Assembly: GCA_958298945.1 (NCBI GenBank)
Contig: OY282610.1
Location: 27,602,167 to 27,666,166 of the forward strand
Length of the DNA: 64,000 bases
Source of the DNA: Atherix ibis
Taxonomy: Eukaryota > Arthropoda > Insecta > Diptera > Athericidae
Reading direction: 5' to 3'
This document shows positions 36,150 to 46,639 of this stretch, one piece after another (position 1 is the stretch's first letter; each line of letters starts with the position of its first letter). Both the position numbers and the translations under genes were made by a program. The notes beneath the pieces were generated by a model. It ran no database searches and was not told the DNA's origin. It saw only the letters and a program-made list of their open reading frames with translations.

Positions 36150-37560
36150 ATTTTCTAATTTTATTTTAGCTAAACATAAATTACCTTATCAATTTTTTAT
36201 TCTTAAGTAACCAAGGAAAAAAGTGCGGATCAAGGAAGAATATTCTGAAAACGTTCACTATTTTGAAGATATTATTGTGACTATTTTTAAGGTTTTTTCA
36301 TTTTAGTATTTAAAGTACATTAATTTTAAGTAGCGTTTAATTGGCAATTGCCATTGTAGTAATAATCGAATATGGAAATTTTCTCCTTGTTATAGCAAAG
36401 AAACATCTTATCGGCAATAAATGAATTAATCGAAAATTTATTAATTTACTTTTCAGAAGACTTTTAAATCGTTGTTAATCGAAAACCAGCACATACCATA
36501 AGCCATAAACCATAAACCATAAACCATAAAATAATTATGATAAGTTTGTTTGGTTGGTGCGCTTAAAAAATCAGAAATCTGAAGTGACTGTTAACCACAG
36601 CCGAAAATCTAATGAAGAACATGCATTTGGGATGACTTCAGTCAGTTCCATACACAATTTCATCCGCATTTAAGGGAGGTGAAAATCCGCTGACAAGAGA
36701 AACCATTTAAAAAGCAATAAATACCCATTAAAACGCCCCGAAAAATCCTGTTCCGTGTATGACATCGCTTCCGTGCCATACCACTGGACCGCCGTGCTTC
36801 GGATATGAAATTTTCAATTTTCCATAAATTATGGTTGCTTTTTTTTTTGATGTTGTTGTTGTTGTTGCTCCTTGGCCATGTTTGGGAACCTCCTTCCTGA
36901 AAATAAGACAAAATGCTTATCCCTACGGCGAGCATTACGCTGGGCGCCACATACAATTATGATTAACATATTTGAAGAAATGCACAATTCGGATCCTGTT
37001 CTTATTTTCTTCATTCGTTCATTCTGATTTTTTTCTTCTGTTTTTTTTTTGGAAAAAAAAACTAAAATATTTTCAATGGCAGGAATCACTTCCAGAATAC
37101 ATTTTTACATATTCGAGTATGTTTTCCTTTGGTTTTTCTCCATGAGTGAAATTTTCTATTTATTTGCTTCTAAATGAATGAATAAATTGTCAATTAAGTT
37201 ATTTTTAAAAGTTTTTATTTTTGGAAAGTGACCATTTTTTTTTCTTCTCAATTATAATTAAACGTTCGAAAACAAATGTTCCCCAATTTATGCTTTCCAA
37301 TTTAGTCATAATTGAAATTTCTTTTACTTTAAACTTTTCTATTTTTTAATTAATTTTAATTAGAAAATTGTATTATCAAAATTAAATGAGATGATTTTTT
37401 TAATGGAATTTATAGTGTCTTTTTTTTTTGTTTAATTTAGAATTGAAAATTGTTTAGATAATTTATGTTTAGCTAACGTAAAATTAGATACCCGAGGATA
37501 AGGAGTACTATAACTGAATTCGCAACTAATTCTAATTTTGCTATACTTTAAACAAGACGC
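36150..37560. other. Intergenic sequence without supported features
   Basis: Apart from the CATAAAC repeat and A/T runs, the only open frames are short ones with poly-Gln/Asn-like low complexity (GTTGTTGTTGTT at about 36850). I see no gene. Confidence 0.35.
36494..36533. repeat. Short CATAAAC microsatellite
   Basis: Five imperfect 7-bp units (CATAAGC, CATAAAC repeated). Confidence 0.8.
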
Positions 37561-37599
37561 TAATATTTTATACTGAAGTTTTCTTTTATTTTCTTATTT

Positions 37600-37830
37600 C
37601 AGAAGCACATCTTCTAGGCATTGATCAATAGGGTTTAGGTTTGGAGACTGCGCTGTCCATTTCAGAATGTCGAAGTTCTATTCTTCCAATCAAGTTTTTA
37701 CCATCGTCGGTAGTCTCCGAATTAGCGGCTCTTTGCAAAATGCCCCCGTAGTCATCGGATCTCTTTATACTTTCTATATGATAAATAGAAAGTATAAAGA
37801 GATCCGATGACTACGGGGGCATTTTGTATA
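37600..37830 (-). mobile_element. Tc1-like transposase fragment ending in a palindrome
   Basis: The minus strand reads MVKT*LEE*NFDILKWTAQSPNLNPID, the third-Asp region of Tc1 transposases (SPDLNPIE). It is closely related to the copy at 36.07-36.14 kb. Its upstream part is one arm of the 42-bp palindrome. Confidence 0.7.
37736..37826. repeat. Perfect 42-bp inverted repeat with a 7-nt loop
   Basis: Arms 37736-37777 and 37785-37826 are exact reverse complements (CAAAATGCCCCCGTAGTCAT at the outer end), with loop ATGATAA. A third partial copy (AGATCCGATTACTACGGGGG) follows at about 37831-37850. Confidence 0.95.
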
Positions 37831-37859
37831 AAAGATCCGATTACTACGGGGGCATACTT

Positions 37860-38300
37860 CCCATGATGTATAATTTGGAGATTTTGTGATATCAATTGGT
37901 CTCGAAAATCATTCGATTTGACGCTATTGGTATTTTTCATATACAATTATATAAGATATCATAATAATATAGATAATTTTCAATGTTAACAGCATTTAAA
38001 GACCAGCGTTCTACAAATAATAACCGAATTACAACACAAAATTACAGCCCCAAATTTGCGAAAAAGTTATTAGAAATTAACTCAAAAGAATCGAGTCTTC
38101 CGAGATAGTTTTTCATTGCTATTTTAATAATATTATATTTTTTTATAATGGTAAAATAAGAGTAATAGAAAAAAATTAAAATTTTATCAAAATATGAATT
38201 TAACGTTTATTTTTATTTATATTTACTTTCTAAAGTGCATAATTGGATAAATTTTTGGCACAGCACTGTACCAGTAAACAGTGAGTCGCAGAACAATTAC
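37860..38300 (+). mobile_element. DD41D transposase C-terminal remnant
   Basis: The plus strand reads FDLTPLVFF (third-Asp region, Asp lost), then QHLKTSVLQIITELQ and later KLTQKN in shifted frames. The order is the same as at 24.1-24.3 kb. Confidence 0.6.
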
Positions 38301-38676
38301 AAAATTTTTTTGAGATTATTTGGAGACTTATTTAGATAAATTTCAATTGAAACTAAATTAAACATTTCCCAACAAAAAAAACACCAACATTTTCTTACCC
38401 TTTTTCTTCGGTTAAGTAAAAAAAAAAATACCGTTTGTCACAAAAAGATCTTAAAAACATGATTTTTAATTATTTTTTTGGAAACAAATAATTTTTATAC
38501 AAAATTTAATTTATATTAATTCAAAAAAATTTATTAAAAAAATTCTTTTTAAGTTAATTTCTAATGACTTTTTTGCACATTTCGAAGTTTAGCAGAACGT
38601 GATTTTTTGCTGTTTTATTTTTGGCAAATCACGCCTGACACGTGACTTTAGTATTGCCATTTCATCATGGAAAGGC

Positions 38677-38960
38677 CGTCCTAAAGCAACTGGGTGGATA
38701 CAATAATGTAACTTTGTTATGGGTGCCAGGACATGAAGGTGTTGAGGGTAACGAACTAGCACACAAATTTGCCAAAAGGGGATCAAACACTCCATTCATT
38801 GTACCAGATCCTTTCAATGCCAATCCAAAGAGCCATCTGTGGTCCATCTGAGAATGCGGGGTTAAAAATTCACATTGGACGGGCATGAATCATTCGAAAA
38901 AATTTATCGCCTTCCCTAAAAACAGGGCGTTAGAGGTGACAAAATTTCGCAGCAATTTTA
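38677..38960 (+). mobile_element. LINE RNase H domain fragment
   Basis: NVTLLWVPGHEGVEGNELAH is the C-terminal RNase H motif of non-LTR retrotransposons (WVPGHxGxxGNExAD), with the catalytic His and a late acidic region where D is replaced by H. A tail with NHSKKFIAFPKNRALEV follows. It abuts DD41D sequence on both sides: CATTTCATCATGGAAAG at 38660 matches the start of the copy at 43.85 kb. It may therefore be inserted into that DD41D copy. Confidence 0.65.
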
Positions 38961-39670
38961 TGCAATTTGACATCAAACCACCAAGCCGTGTGCGTAGAGT
39001 ACGTTCAGAGGAAAATATTACTGCCGCAGCGTTCAGTGTTGGTGAAGACCACAATTTGTCCATCCGTCGCCGTTCACAGTAATTGGGATTGTACTACTCG
39101 GCTATCTTTTAGGCAAGGAGCTTCGTCTGAAAGCGTATAAAATACAGCTCGTGTAAGAACTGAAGCCGAACGACCTGCCAAAGCATCGAATGCACGGATT
39201 GGAAAGGTGGAATCACCGGTCCGTATTTCTTTAAAGATGACGCTGGCCGCAACGTTACCGTAAATGGCGTCCGCTATCGCTCGATGATTTCGAACTTATT
39301 TCTGCCCAAAATGCAAGAACTGCATCTGTTCGAGATGTGGTTTCAGAAAAGACGGCGCTACATGCCACACAGCACGGTAAACAATGGACATATGGAGAGA
39401 TGAGTTCGGTGAACAATTTATCTCAAGTTTCGGACCGGAGCGATTTGACGCCTCTACACTACTTTTAATTGGGCTACGTGAAGTTAACCGTCTATTACGA
39501 TAAACCAGCATCACTTGCAGCCTTGAAAGACAACAAAATTACAACTTTTATTAGCGAGATAACAGCCGTGATATTCGGAAAAGTGGTTCAAAATTGGAAC
39601 TCTCGCATGGATCTCTTAAAACGTAGTCGTGGCCAATATTTATACAAAACAATTCTTAAAAAGTAAATGG
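38960..39670 (+). mobile_element. DD41D transposon remnant
   Basis: It reads SEENITAAAFSVGEDHNLSI (HTH), then GGITGPYFFKDDAGRNVTVN, MWFQK and a degenerate QDGATCHT region (MPHSTV). The end is LLKRSRGQYLYKTILKK. Multiple stops and frameshifts. It is the same family as the 43.8-44.6 kb copy. Confidence 0.75.
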
Positions 39671-39839
39671 CAAGCATTGATTAATCAAATCACATGAAAA
39701 TTTTATACAATTTTGCAATTTTTTGGGGCTTATATTGGGGTCATTTGAAAACCAAACATATTAAAAATTCTTCCGTTATTATAAAATTCTCAAGTCATTT
39801 TCAAATGTTAAGGATTTTACATTTTACTTGAAGCCATCC

Positions 39840-40330
39840 AAACCAACTGAATAGTTCGAAAAGTAGCTTCCAATCCATTTTGTCGAATGCCTTTGAAATA
39901 TAAAGTGGAATAATCCTACACTTCCCAGAGGAATGGAGAGTGTGGTTCCACTTTTCGGTTAGATATGCATCAAAGCACTAGTGAATCTATTGTTATAGAA
40001 ACCGTATCGTGACGGTCACTGAGGAGTTTGCTTGATCGAGGATAGTTTTCTAGATGATAGTTTATCAGTGTCTCCATGACCTTAGAAAGAAGGGATATTA
40101 TTAGTGCAATGGGTCAGTAACTGGAAGGGGATAAGTGAAAAAAAGGATAAGTGAAAAAGCTTACGCAGTGTTTTGCCAATGTAGAAGAACATCTCTTCAG
40201 AATTAAGGGGGGATGAGGAGGCGGAATTTTTAATTATTCTGGCAAACTTTTGGCAGATGACCATAACATCGAACATCCGCCCCTGCAGCTGTATCTTAGG
40301 CATAAAGCAGCTTATCATCTCAATGGTGAT
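39840..40330 (-). mobile_element. LINE reverse transcriptase fragment
   Basis: The minus strand reads PIALI.SLLSKVMETLINYHLE and SSKLLSDRHD, then YFKGIRQN (a decayed SKAFDxVxH), the order of RT motifs 1-3 in I/Jockey-type elements. ALxISLLSKVME is a strong signature. Frames are broken and the YADD region is absent. Confidence 0.6.
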
Positions 40331-41029
40331 CAGTAGCGATTAGGGGGCAACAGCATATGTCCGACAGAGGATACCCTATGTTATCCGTAAGCAAACGGTT
40401 TTGGCAGTGCAGTTCATAATGATCCTCTATTGAACAAAAAGCATAACGACCGGATGATTGTTCCCAATTCAGGAAAAACTATTTTAAAATACGTACTAAT
40501 GGTTAGCGGTCCGCTACTCATCGGAATTGGTATAGGCTTCGAGACGGTTGTGATAAAGTTAATTGTGTGGTACTCTTTTCAATAATCTTTCTCAATTTTT
40601 TCATTTTAATCCACCACTAGAGATGGGTGATGGAGTGAAATCTGAAAGTCGTAAAAAAAATATCCAACTCGACTGGACATCTCCGGTGGAATCCATACTG
40701 ATAGAAACTGGTCGAAAAACTATCTTTTTCTATCTTCAAAAAGCTCGCCTAAATTTAATTTACAAAAACTTATGACTTCAAAATTACCCTCTTCACACTT
40801 TAATCAAAAAAGATTATCATCTCCCCGAGTTCAAAAAGGAATTCATCATCGCTATCCTAATTAATATCCCACCTTGAAAGCAATTCATTTATCCTCCTCT
40901 CGTTATCCAAACTTCCCTTTCACACCCAGATTGGAAAACGTGGTTGGGAGCAAAGTTGAAAGTGACTGCTTCTCTTGACAAGTTTAAGAAGGATCCGTCC
41001 TGGATCCGTCCACATATAGGAAACTTTTC

Positions 41030-41850
41030 CTTGAACAGTTGGACGGATTAAAAGATCATCGACTGTTGTTCACGGATGCCGCCGCCGACACCGATACGAT
41101 ATCTTTTTCAGTCGTCGAACTTTTTGGCTACAGCACCCGCACACTATGTTGTGAAATCTTCCCTTATAGGGCTATGAGCCATCAAAATGGCAATTGAAAT
41201 TGCGACCAATATTCCCAGCCAACAAAGCGTTATTATTTTTAGCGAAAGCCTTGCCGCCCTTAAAGCCATTTGTGGCCCATCGAGTGACCCAGTACTTAGC
41301 GCAATTCGTCATAGCCTACTTAGCAATAGAAGTGTCCAGTTGCAATGGATGTCAGGGCATGTGGGAATTGTGGGGAATGAAAGTGCTGACAAGGTGGCTA
41401 GAGAAACACTCCATCGACCAGTGATCACAGTCATTCGCAATCTGACTCGCCTACTAACAGAATGACAACTAACACCATTAGCTATCCGCAGACACCGATA
41501 ATTGGACCAATAGCGACACACATTTTTGTCGACTTATTGGATAACCACTAATAAACCAATCTATTCAACATCCATACCGAAATTCTGGGCACGGAAGCTC
41601 CTCAGAATCTGAATTGGACATACTGCCTCCGTTTTGGCAACACTAATCGTCCCTTATGCCAATCATGTGGCACTCATTTCACTATCATCCATATTCTACA
41701 GGAATGCCACATAACCAAGAATTCCTCCCATTATGGAGCTCCTGGACGCAACAACTCCATTCCCTTGTCCCCTATTAAAACTTCTATGTTACAACATACT
41801 AATCTGCTCCACAAAATACAACAAAATTCTTAATATTCTTTACTACTAAC
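41030..41850 (+). mobile_element. LINE RNase H domain and CCHC-like tail
   Basis: Pieces in two frames give LLFTDAAADTD (first Asp), FSESLAALKAI (an SxxAL motif; an Asp in the usual DSxxAL is Glu-Ser here) and VQLQWMSGHVGIVGNESADK (WxxGHxGxxGNExAD). Downstream, LCQSCGTHFTIIHILQEC is a CxxC...H...C cluster typical of these LINE C-termini. The order is right for one element 3' end, with frameshifts at about 41170 and 41465. Confidence 0.72.
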
Positions 41851-41902
41851 CACAGACTAGTCTCTCTCAGATAACTTCCCACACGTACTAAGAAGTCCCA
41901 AA

Positions 41903-42270
41903 ATGTCCTCACAGTCGTGGCGCTATGACATGGCCCCTGACACATGTCTAAGAGACCTTAAAATTGACTTAAAATTGACTTTATTTAGTTCGGTGGAGCC
42001 GAAACTGTCAACAAGCCAAAAAAATGCTGACAGTGTCGAACTGGAAGTTGATGATGATCACCATGGAAAAACGACTTTCGGCAAAAAATCTTTGCTAAAG
42101 ATTATCATAAAAACAGGGTTGTATTGCGTCAATTTATATTTTTTATTTTATTTAACAATTCCGAATACTTATTTTCAATTATTGTATTTGGTTAAGAATT
42201 TCAACAACGTACGTAATTCGATATTAACAATTGGAATTTGTTTGGAAAAACATTTTCTGTGTAAATATTT
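41903..42270 (+). other. Open frame upstream of and continuous with the truncated RT
   Basis: The RT frame is open back to a Met at 41903, but the first ~120 residues (MSSQSWRYDMAPDT and following) show no RT motifs, and part is AT-rich and hydrophobic. A stretch near 42025 (GTCGAACTGGAAGTTGATGATG) resembles the inverse of 32480-32540. I read it as chance readthrough from older repeat sequence. Confidence 0.5.
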
Positions 42271-43355
42271 AGTGTTTCTTGATATAAGTCAAGCTTTTGA
42301 TAGAGTTTGGCACCCGGGTCTACTCTGGAAACTCAAGAGGTTTCTAATCCTAAGATCATTCCTTTCCAACCGACACTTCCAAGTAAATGAATCCAACGAA
42401 CTGTCCAATATCTCTCCGATATTGGCTGGGGTTCCTCAGGGTAGCATACTTGAACCCATCCTCTACAACATTTACACATCCGATATCCCAACCTGCCCTA
42501 ATACCTTCTTTGCTACATACGCCGATGATACAGCCTGCCTTGCATCTAGCAAAAATCCCCAACATGCTTCCGAAACTCTCCAAATCCAAATCCAAACCAT
42601 CCAGAACTGGTTTACTAAGTGGAGAATACAAGTCAATGAACGTAAATCTATCCAGGTAACTTTTACTCTCCGTCGTGAGACATACCCTCCCATATACCTT
42701 AATAGCAGTGCCATACCTCAACACACCGAAGCTCGGTATCTAGGACTGTACTTAGACAAACGCTTGATATGGAACCCACATACAAGACTTAAAAGACAAG
42801 AACTTAAAAGACGATACCTAAAACTACTTCGACTTCTAGACAAACGTTCCAAACTTACTATAGACAGCAAAGTTCTGTTATACAATACCTTACTGAAACC
42901 CATATGGACATACGGACTAGAACTCTGGGGATCTACTAAGCCTTCTAATTCCCGTCGAATCCAATCCCTTCAATCAAAAATACTCCGTACAATTGTCGAT
43001 GCCCCCTTTTATGTTCGCAATACTGTTATTCATCGTGATCTTAAAGTCCCATTTGTTTTTGATGTGGCTGTATCTCGTTATAAAAAGTTCCGTTCCCGTG
43101 TCCTCAATCACAATAATCCTCTTGTTCAAGAACTATCCTCCATTTCCTTCCCTAGAAATAACCATCGAAGACTTAAGCGTCACTGGTCGCGTGATTTACT
43201 TAAATACTGAGGCCTAACAGAAACACACGCTAGCAGGAGGAACTTCATTGGATGTTTACCCCCCACAACCTATCAAGTTAATTAATACTATTGCAAAAAT
43301 TTGCTTATTACTATGTTGTAGTTGTAAATATCTAAATAAATAAAAAAAAAAAAAA
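42270..43355 (+). mobile_element. 5'-truncated Jockey-like non-LTR retrotransposon with poly(A) tail
   Basis: From about 42275 an open frame runs to the stop at 43208-43210. It encodes FLDISQAFDRVWHPGLLWKL, GVPQGSILEPILYNIYTSDI and YADDTACLAS (RT catalytic YADD intact), then the thumb region and RRLKRHWSRDLLKY. A few residues are missing after WKLKRF. A short 3' UTR ends in an A-tract at about 43341-43354. Jockey-like RTs are much longer, so the endonuclease and ORF1 are absent, as usual for incomplete target-primed reverse transcription. Confidence 0.85.
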
Positions 43356-43799
43356 TTTATTGAATCAAATCGGCTATGACAAAGTTTGGATAAAATTTTT
43401 TACGGAAAATGATACGATATCGGCTCATTTTTCTTTATTCATTAATATAAATATTTATATTATCGAATAGTTCGGCTTATTTAAAATGGACAAAATCTAT
43501 TTAAAAAAATCTCAAATTGATTTTCTGCAATACCATATTTTCATATCGTCTATTTAATATGTTTTTTGGTGACTATTCTCTTCAAGAACAGAGAATATGT
43601 TTAAATTTGTTTCTTCGAATCGTTCAGTTGATATAAACAATATTTTATGGAAGCGATATTCTTCGTACTGATAAACAGTTTGATTATAATTTTAAGTAAA
43701 CTTTTTCGTTTTGTTTATGGCGCTCATACCTTCTGTTCTCGAATTTTGTTTATTTTATATCGATTGTAATCAATTCATATTTTTATTTTTGACAGATCA

Positions 43800-44560
43800 C
43801 GCATGACACTTGACATATGTCAAAGTCAAAAGTGCTCAATTAGCATTGCCATTTCATCATGGAAAGACTTACACCTTTCCATGATGATCTGCCAGAGCGT
43901 TAAATATTGGGTGAGTGGGACTTAGAATAACTTGAGGAAAATCCGTTTTTTTTTTTCAGTTAAAAAATTACGTTTAGCGACGAAGCTCATTTCTAGTTGA
44001 ATGGGTATGTGAATAAGCAAAAATGGCACATTTGGTCTGATGAACAACCCAGAAAAATGCACGGTTTGGTGCAGTTTTTTTAACCTGTGGAATCATCGCT
44101 GGCCGTATTTCTTTAAAGATGACGCTGACCCCAATGGTGCCTACTATAGCTCGATGATTTGGAACTTTTTTTTTGTCCACAAATTCAAAAACTGCATCTG
44201 GTGCACAGGGGGTTTCAAAAAGACGGCACTACATGCACCACACATCCCGTGAAACAATGATAGATAAGTTCGGTGAGCAATTTATCTCATGTTTCGGACC
44301 GGTGCTATTTGACGCCTCTAGAGTATTTTTTATGCGGCTACGTAAAGTCACTCGTCTATGCCGATAAATAAGCGTCATTTGCAGCCTTGTAAGATAACAT
44401 TACACCTGTTATTAGCGAGATACCACTCGAGGTGCTCTAAAATGTGGTTTAAAATTGGACTTCTCACATGGATCACTTAAAGCGTAGTCATGGCCATCAT
44501 TTATATAAAATAATCTTTAAAATAACCAATTTTATACACTTTTGCTATGTGTTTTTTTTT
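43800..44560 (+). mobile_element. DD41D transposon remnant with readable 5' and catalytic regions
   Basis: It begins with CATTTCATCATGGAAAGACT, reading MERLTP, a plausible transposase start. A short inverted repeat of this start (TTTCCATGATGA) follows, then FSDEAHF*LNGYVNKQKWHI (first Asp intact). PYFFKDDADP-type sequence is followed by KDGTTCTT (second-Asp region) and LTPLEYFLCGYVKSLVYADK (third Asp changed to Glu), and the end SRGHHLYKIIFK. The N-terminal HTH is deleted. Confidence 0.78.
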
Positions 44561-44599
44561 TTTGTTGAAAATTTTAAAACTGTCCCTTACTTTGATGGA

Positions 44600-45530
44600 G
44601 GTCTCGTTTGGGAACACCGCATATCCGCAGGGTTATAAAAAAAACGCCAAATGACACTAAGAATTCCCATTTCAGTACTAATATTACTTGAAATTATAAC
44701 AAACCATTAGGTTTTTAATAAAAAAAAAATTCTAAATTAAAACTTAAAATAAAAATTAGTTTTTTTTTTGTGTTCAAAAAATCTTAAAGCTTTTCAAATA
44801 CGGTTAAAAATAGAAGGAAAAAAATTCACTATAAATTACCGGAAAAAAAATTCTGAGCATTCAGTATTGCTCATTTCAGTTATCTGTGATAGCCACGCAC
44901 TGCTGTAGGTCCGGCGTTCTGCTATGCACTTGTTACTGCAGGAACTTCTGCTCTAAATACAGTAAATAATCAGACAAATGAATGCGCATTAGTAAATTTT
45001 TGAAGCGAGCATGCACATCGCACTGACCATATACACAACTTCGATCGAAATAACTCTTGCGCGTGTATGACAAGACGACTATGCTCAGATGCTCGTGTCT
45101 GACCGTGCATGTAAGTAGAACTGCATACAATATCATAAAGGAGATGGTTGCACTGTCTTTCGGGATGCTTGAATGCAAAAAATAGAGCCGTCATATCAGA
45201 TTACGACCATTTCAACATTTGATGACACTTCCTCTTGTTTAGAACGACCGAATACCAAATGCTCAGTCGCTAGATTTATGGAGGTACCCTAAGTTATTCA
45301 AAGTTAACTGTTTCGTTGATCAAATAAAATATTGCATCGAATTTTACCATCTATTTTTAGTCATTCATACTTGGTAGCCACCCAACATATTCGTAGTAAA
45401 TTTCTCATATATTCAAATATGGGAACTCAAAAAAAAAGTAATCTTTTAACAGTTTATCTGGCCATAATGTTTGCAAATAATAAATAATATTGTGATATTC
45501 TATAAAATCTATCAAAAGTTCAAAAGTTGA
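44600..45530. other. Unassigned sequence of balanced composition
   Basis: 44.88-45.25 kb is noticeably richer in G+C than its surroundings (GATAGCCACGCACTGCTGTA, GCGCGTGTATGACAAGACGA). Short open frames on the minus strand overlap in two frames. I cannot assign it to any gene or repeat family. Confidence 0.35.
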
Positions 45531-45539
45531 TATTGAACT

Positions 45540-46170
45540 ATATATGAGGCTATTCAATTTGTGCTTTGGAAATTAAAGTTAAATAAAACACAATTAAAAA
45601 ATTTTTTTTTTAATCGTGTTTTATTTAACTTTTTCAATAATATAACAAAAATTTGTATTATATTTTTTAAATCTTGACATTATTTATGGAATATGGCTGC
45701 TAACAGACTTTTTGCAGGACTTGATCCTTTGCTGAAAAATTTTGATGACTTTTTCGTACCTTTTAAACTGTGATTCGCCCCTTACTTGAAGGATGTTAGT
45801 TTTGAAATAATTTCAAATGAAAAATCCTAACAGCATCAAATTGCATTATTTTGGAGACCAATTGATGCATTCTGGTACTCGTATTTATTAAAATTACGCA
45901 TCTTGGTAACAGCAAAATTTGTCATGTTGTGTAGCGTGTGGTGCTGTTTTTTTTTTGTATGTAATGAAGTCCCCCTTCATCATTTTCGAAGAAATACGGG
46001 CAAATATTATCATCAGACCAAAATTCATACCAGACAGTCAACTTTCTAGGGTTTCTTTGTGGGTTTTTAGAATCTCATATATAGCAATTATGCTTATTTG
46101 ATGAAATACACCTAGCGGGAAATGAGCCTCCTCACTTAAGAGTGAGGCTCATTTTCTAGCACTATCACCA
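45540..46170 (-). mobile_element. DD41D transposon remnant
   Basis: The minus strand reads KLTVWYEFWSDDNICPYFFE with ENDEG after it (45.96-46.07 kb), then EKVIKIFQQRIKSCKKS near 45.73 kb (C-terminus). Its 3' terminus carries a near-perfect inverted repeat (AGTTAAATAAAACAC at 45577 mirrored at 45616-45630). A small hairpin at 46119-46156 (AAATGAGCCTC ... GAGGCTCATTT) derives from the first-Asp region. Confidence 0.65.
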
Positions 46171-46481
46171 ATTTTTGTAGACATTTTTTACAATTTTATC
46201 GCATTATTTGATAGCATTTTAATTAGGAATATTAGATAAATAAAATAATTGGACTGTATTTATCATGCTTTTTAATTTATTTAAAAAAAATCTATTTTGA
46301 AATAAGAAACTTTAAATTGTTACTTTCGTTTCCAAATCAGACAGTATCGAATAAAAACAACAAAATTTAATAAAATGGTTAGTTTTCAATTATAAAAATT
46401 TAGCAATTTTGTTCAAATATCGACAAAATTATTTATTTCATTTATATAAATATATAACTTGATCTTCCGGGCTACGCGACG

Positions 46482-46625
46482 CGAGACCTGTGTTGATGGA
46501 AAAACCATCAAGGCATTTTTAATATCCAAGGCATTTTGAAATTTTGTTTTACCATAAAAATATATATTTTTTAAAAATCAATTATGAGCAACAAAAAAAA
46601 AATTGATAAAAGTACACAGGTCTCG
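46482..46625. repeat. Small inverted-repeat element (12-bp arms, 144 bp)
   Basis: CGAGACCTGTGT at 46482-46493 and ACACAGGTCTCG at 46614-46625 are exact reverse complements. It could be a MITE, but the arms are short. Confidence 0.4.
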
Positions 46626-46639
46626 TTATAATTAACAAT

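Larger units (their letters stand above)
34400..36150 (+). mobile_element. Tc1-like transposon remnant, split by a nested DD41D element
   Basis: The left part reads FPDESKFN near 34415 (first catalytic region) and GGGSDVVWGCF ... GFGPIHSIG at about 34512-34590, the classic Tc1 signature. The right part (36068-36135) reads MVKT*LEE*NFDILKWTA, the region before SPDLNPIE. The DD41D element at 34633-36002 lies between them. A second fragment of the same Tc1 family is at 37.6-37.8 kb on the minus strand. Confidence 0.7.

Noticed and set aside
40563..40775. 70-residue plus-strand open frame
   Set aside because: No motif I recognise; it lies between two LINE fragments and may be decayed LINE sequence, but this cannot be supported.
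42356..42724. Minus-strand open frame of 122 residues
   Set aside because: Antisense shadow of the Jockey-like reverse transcriptase.
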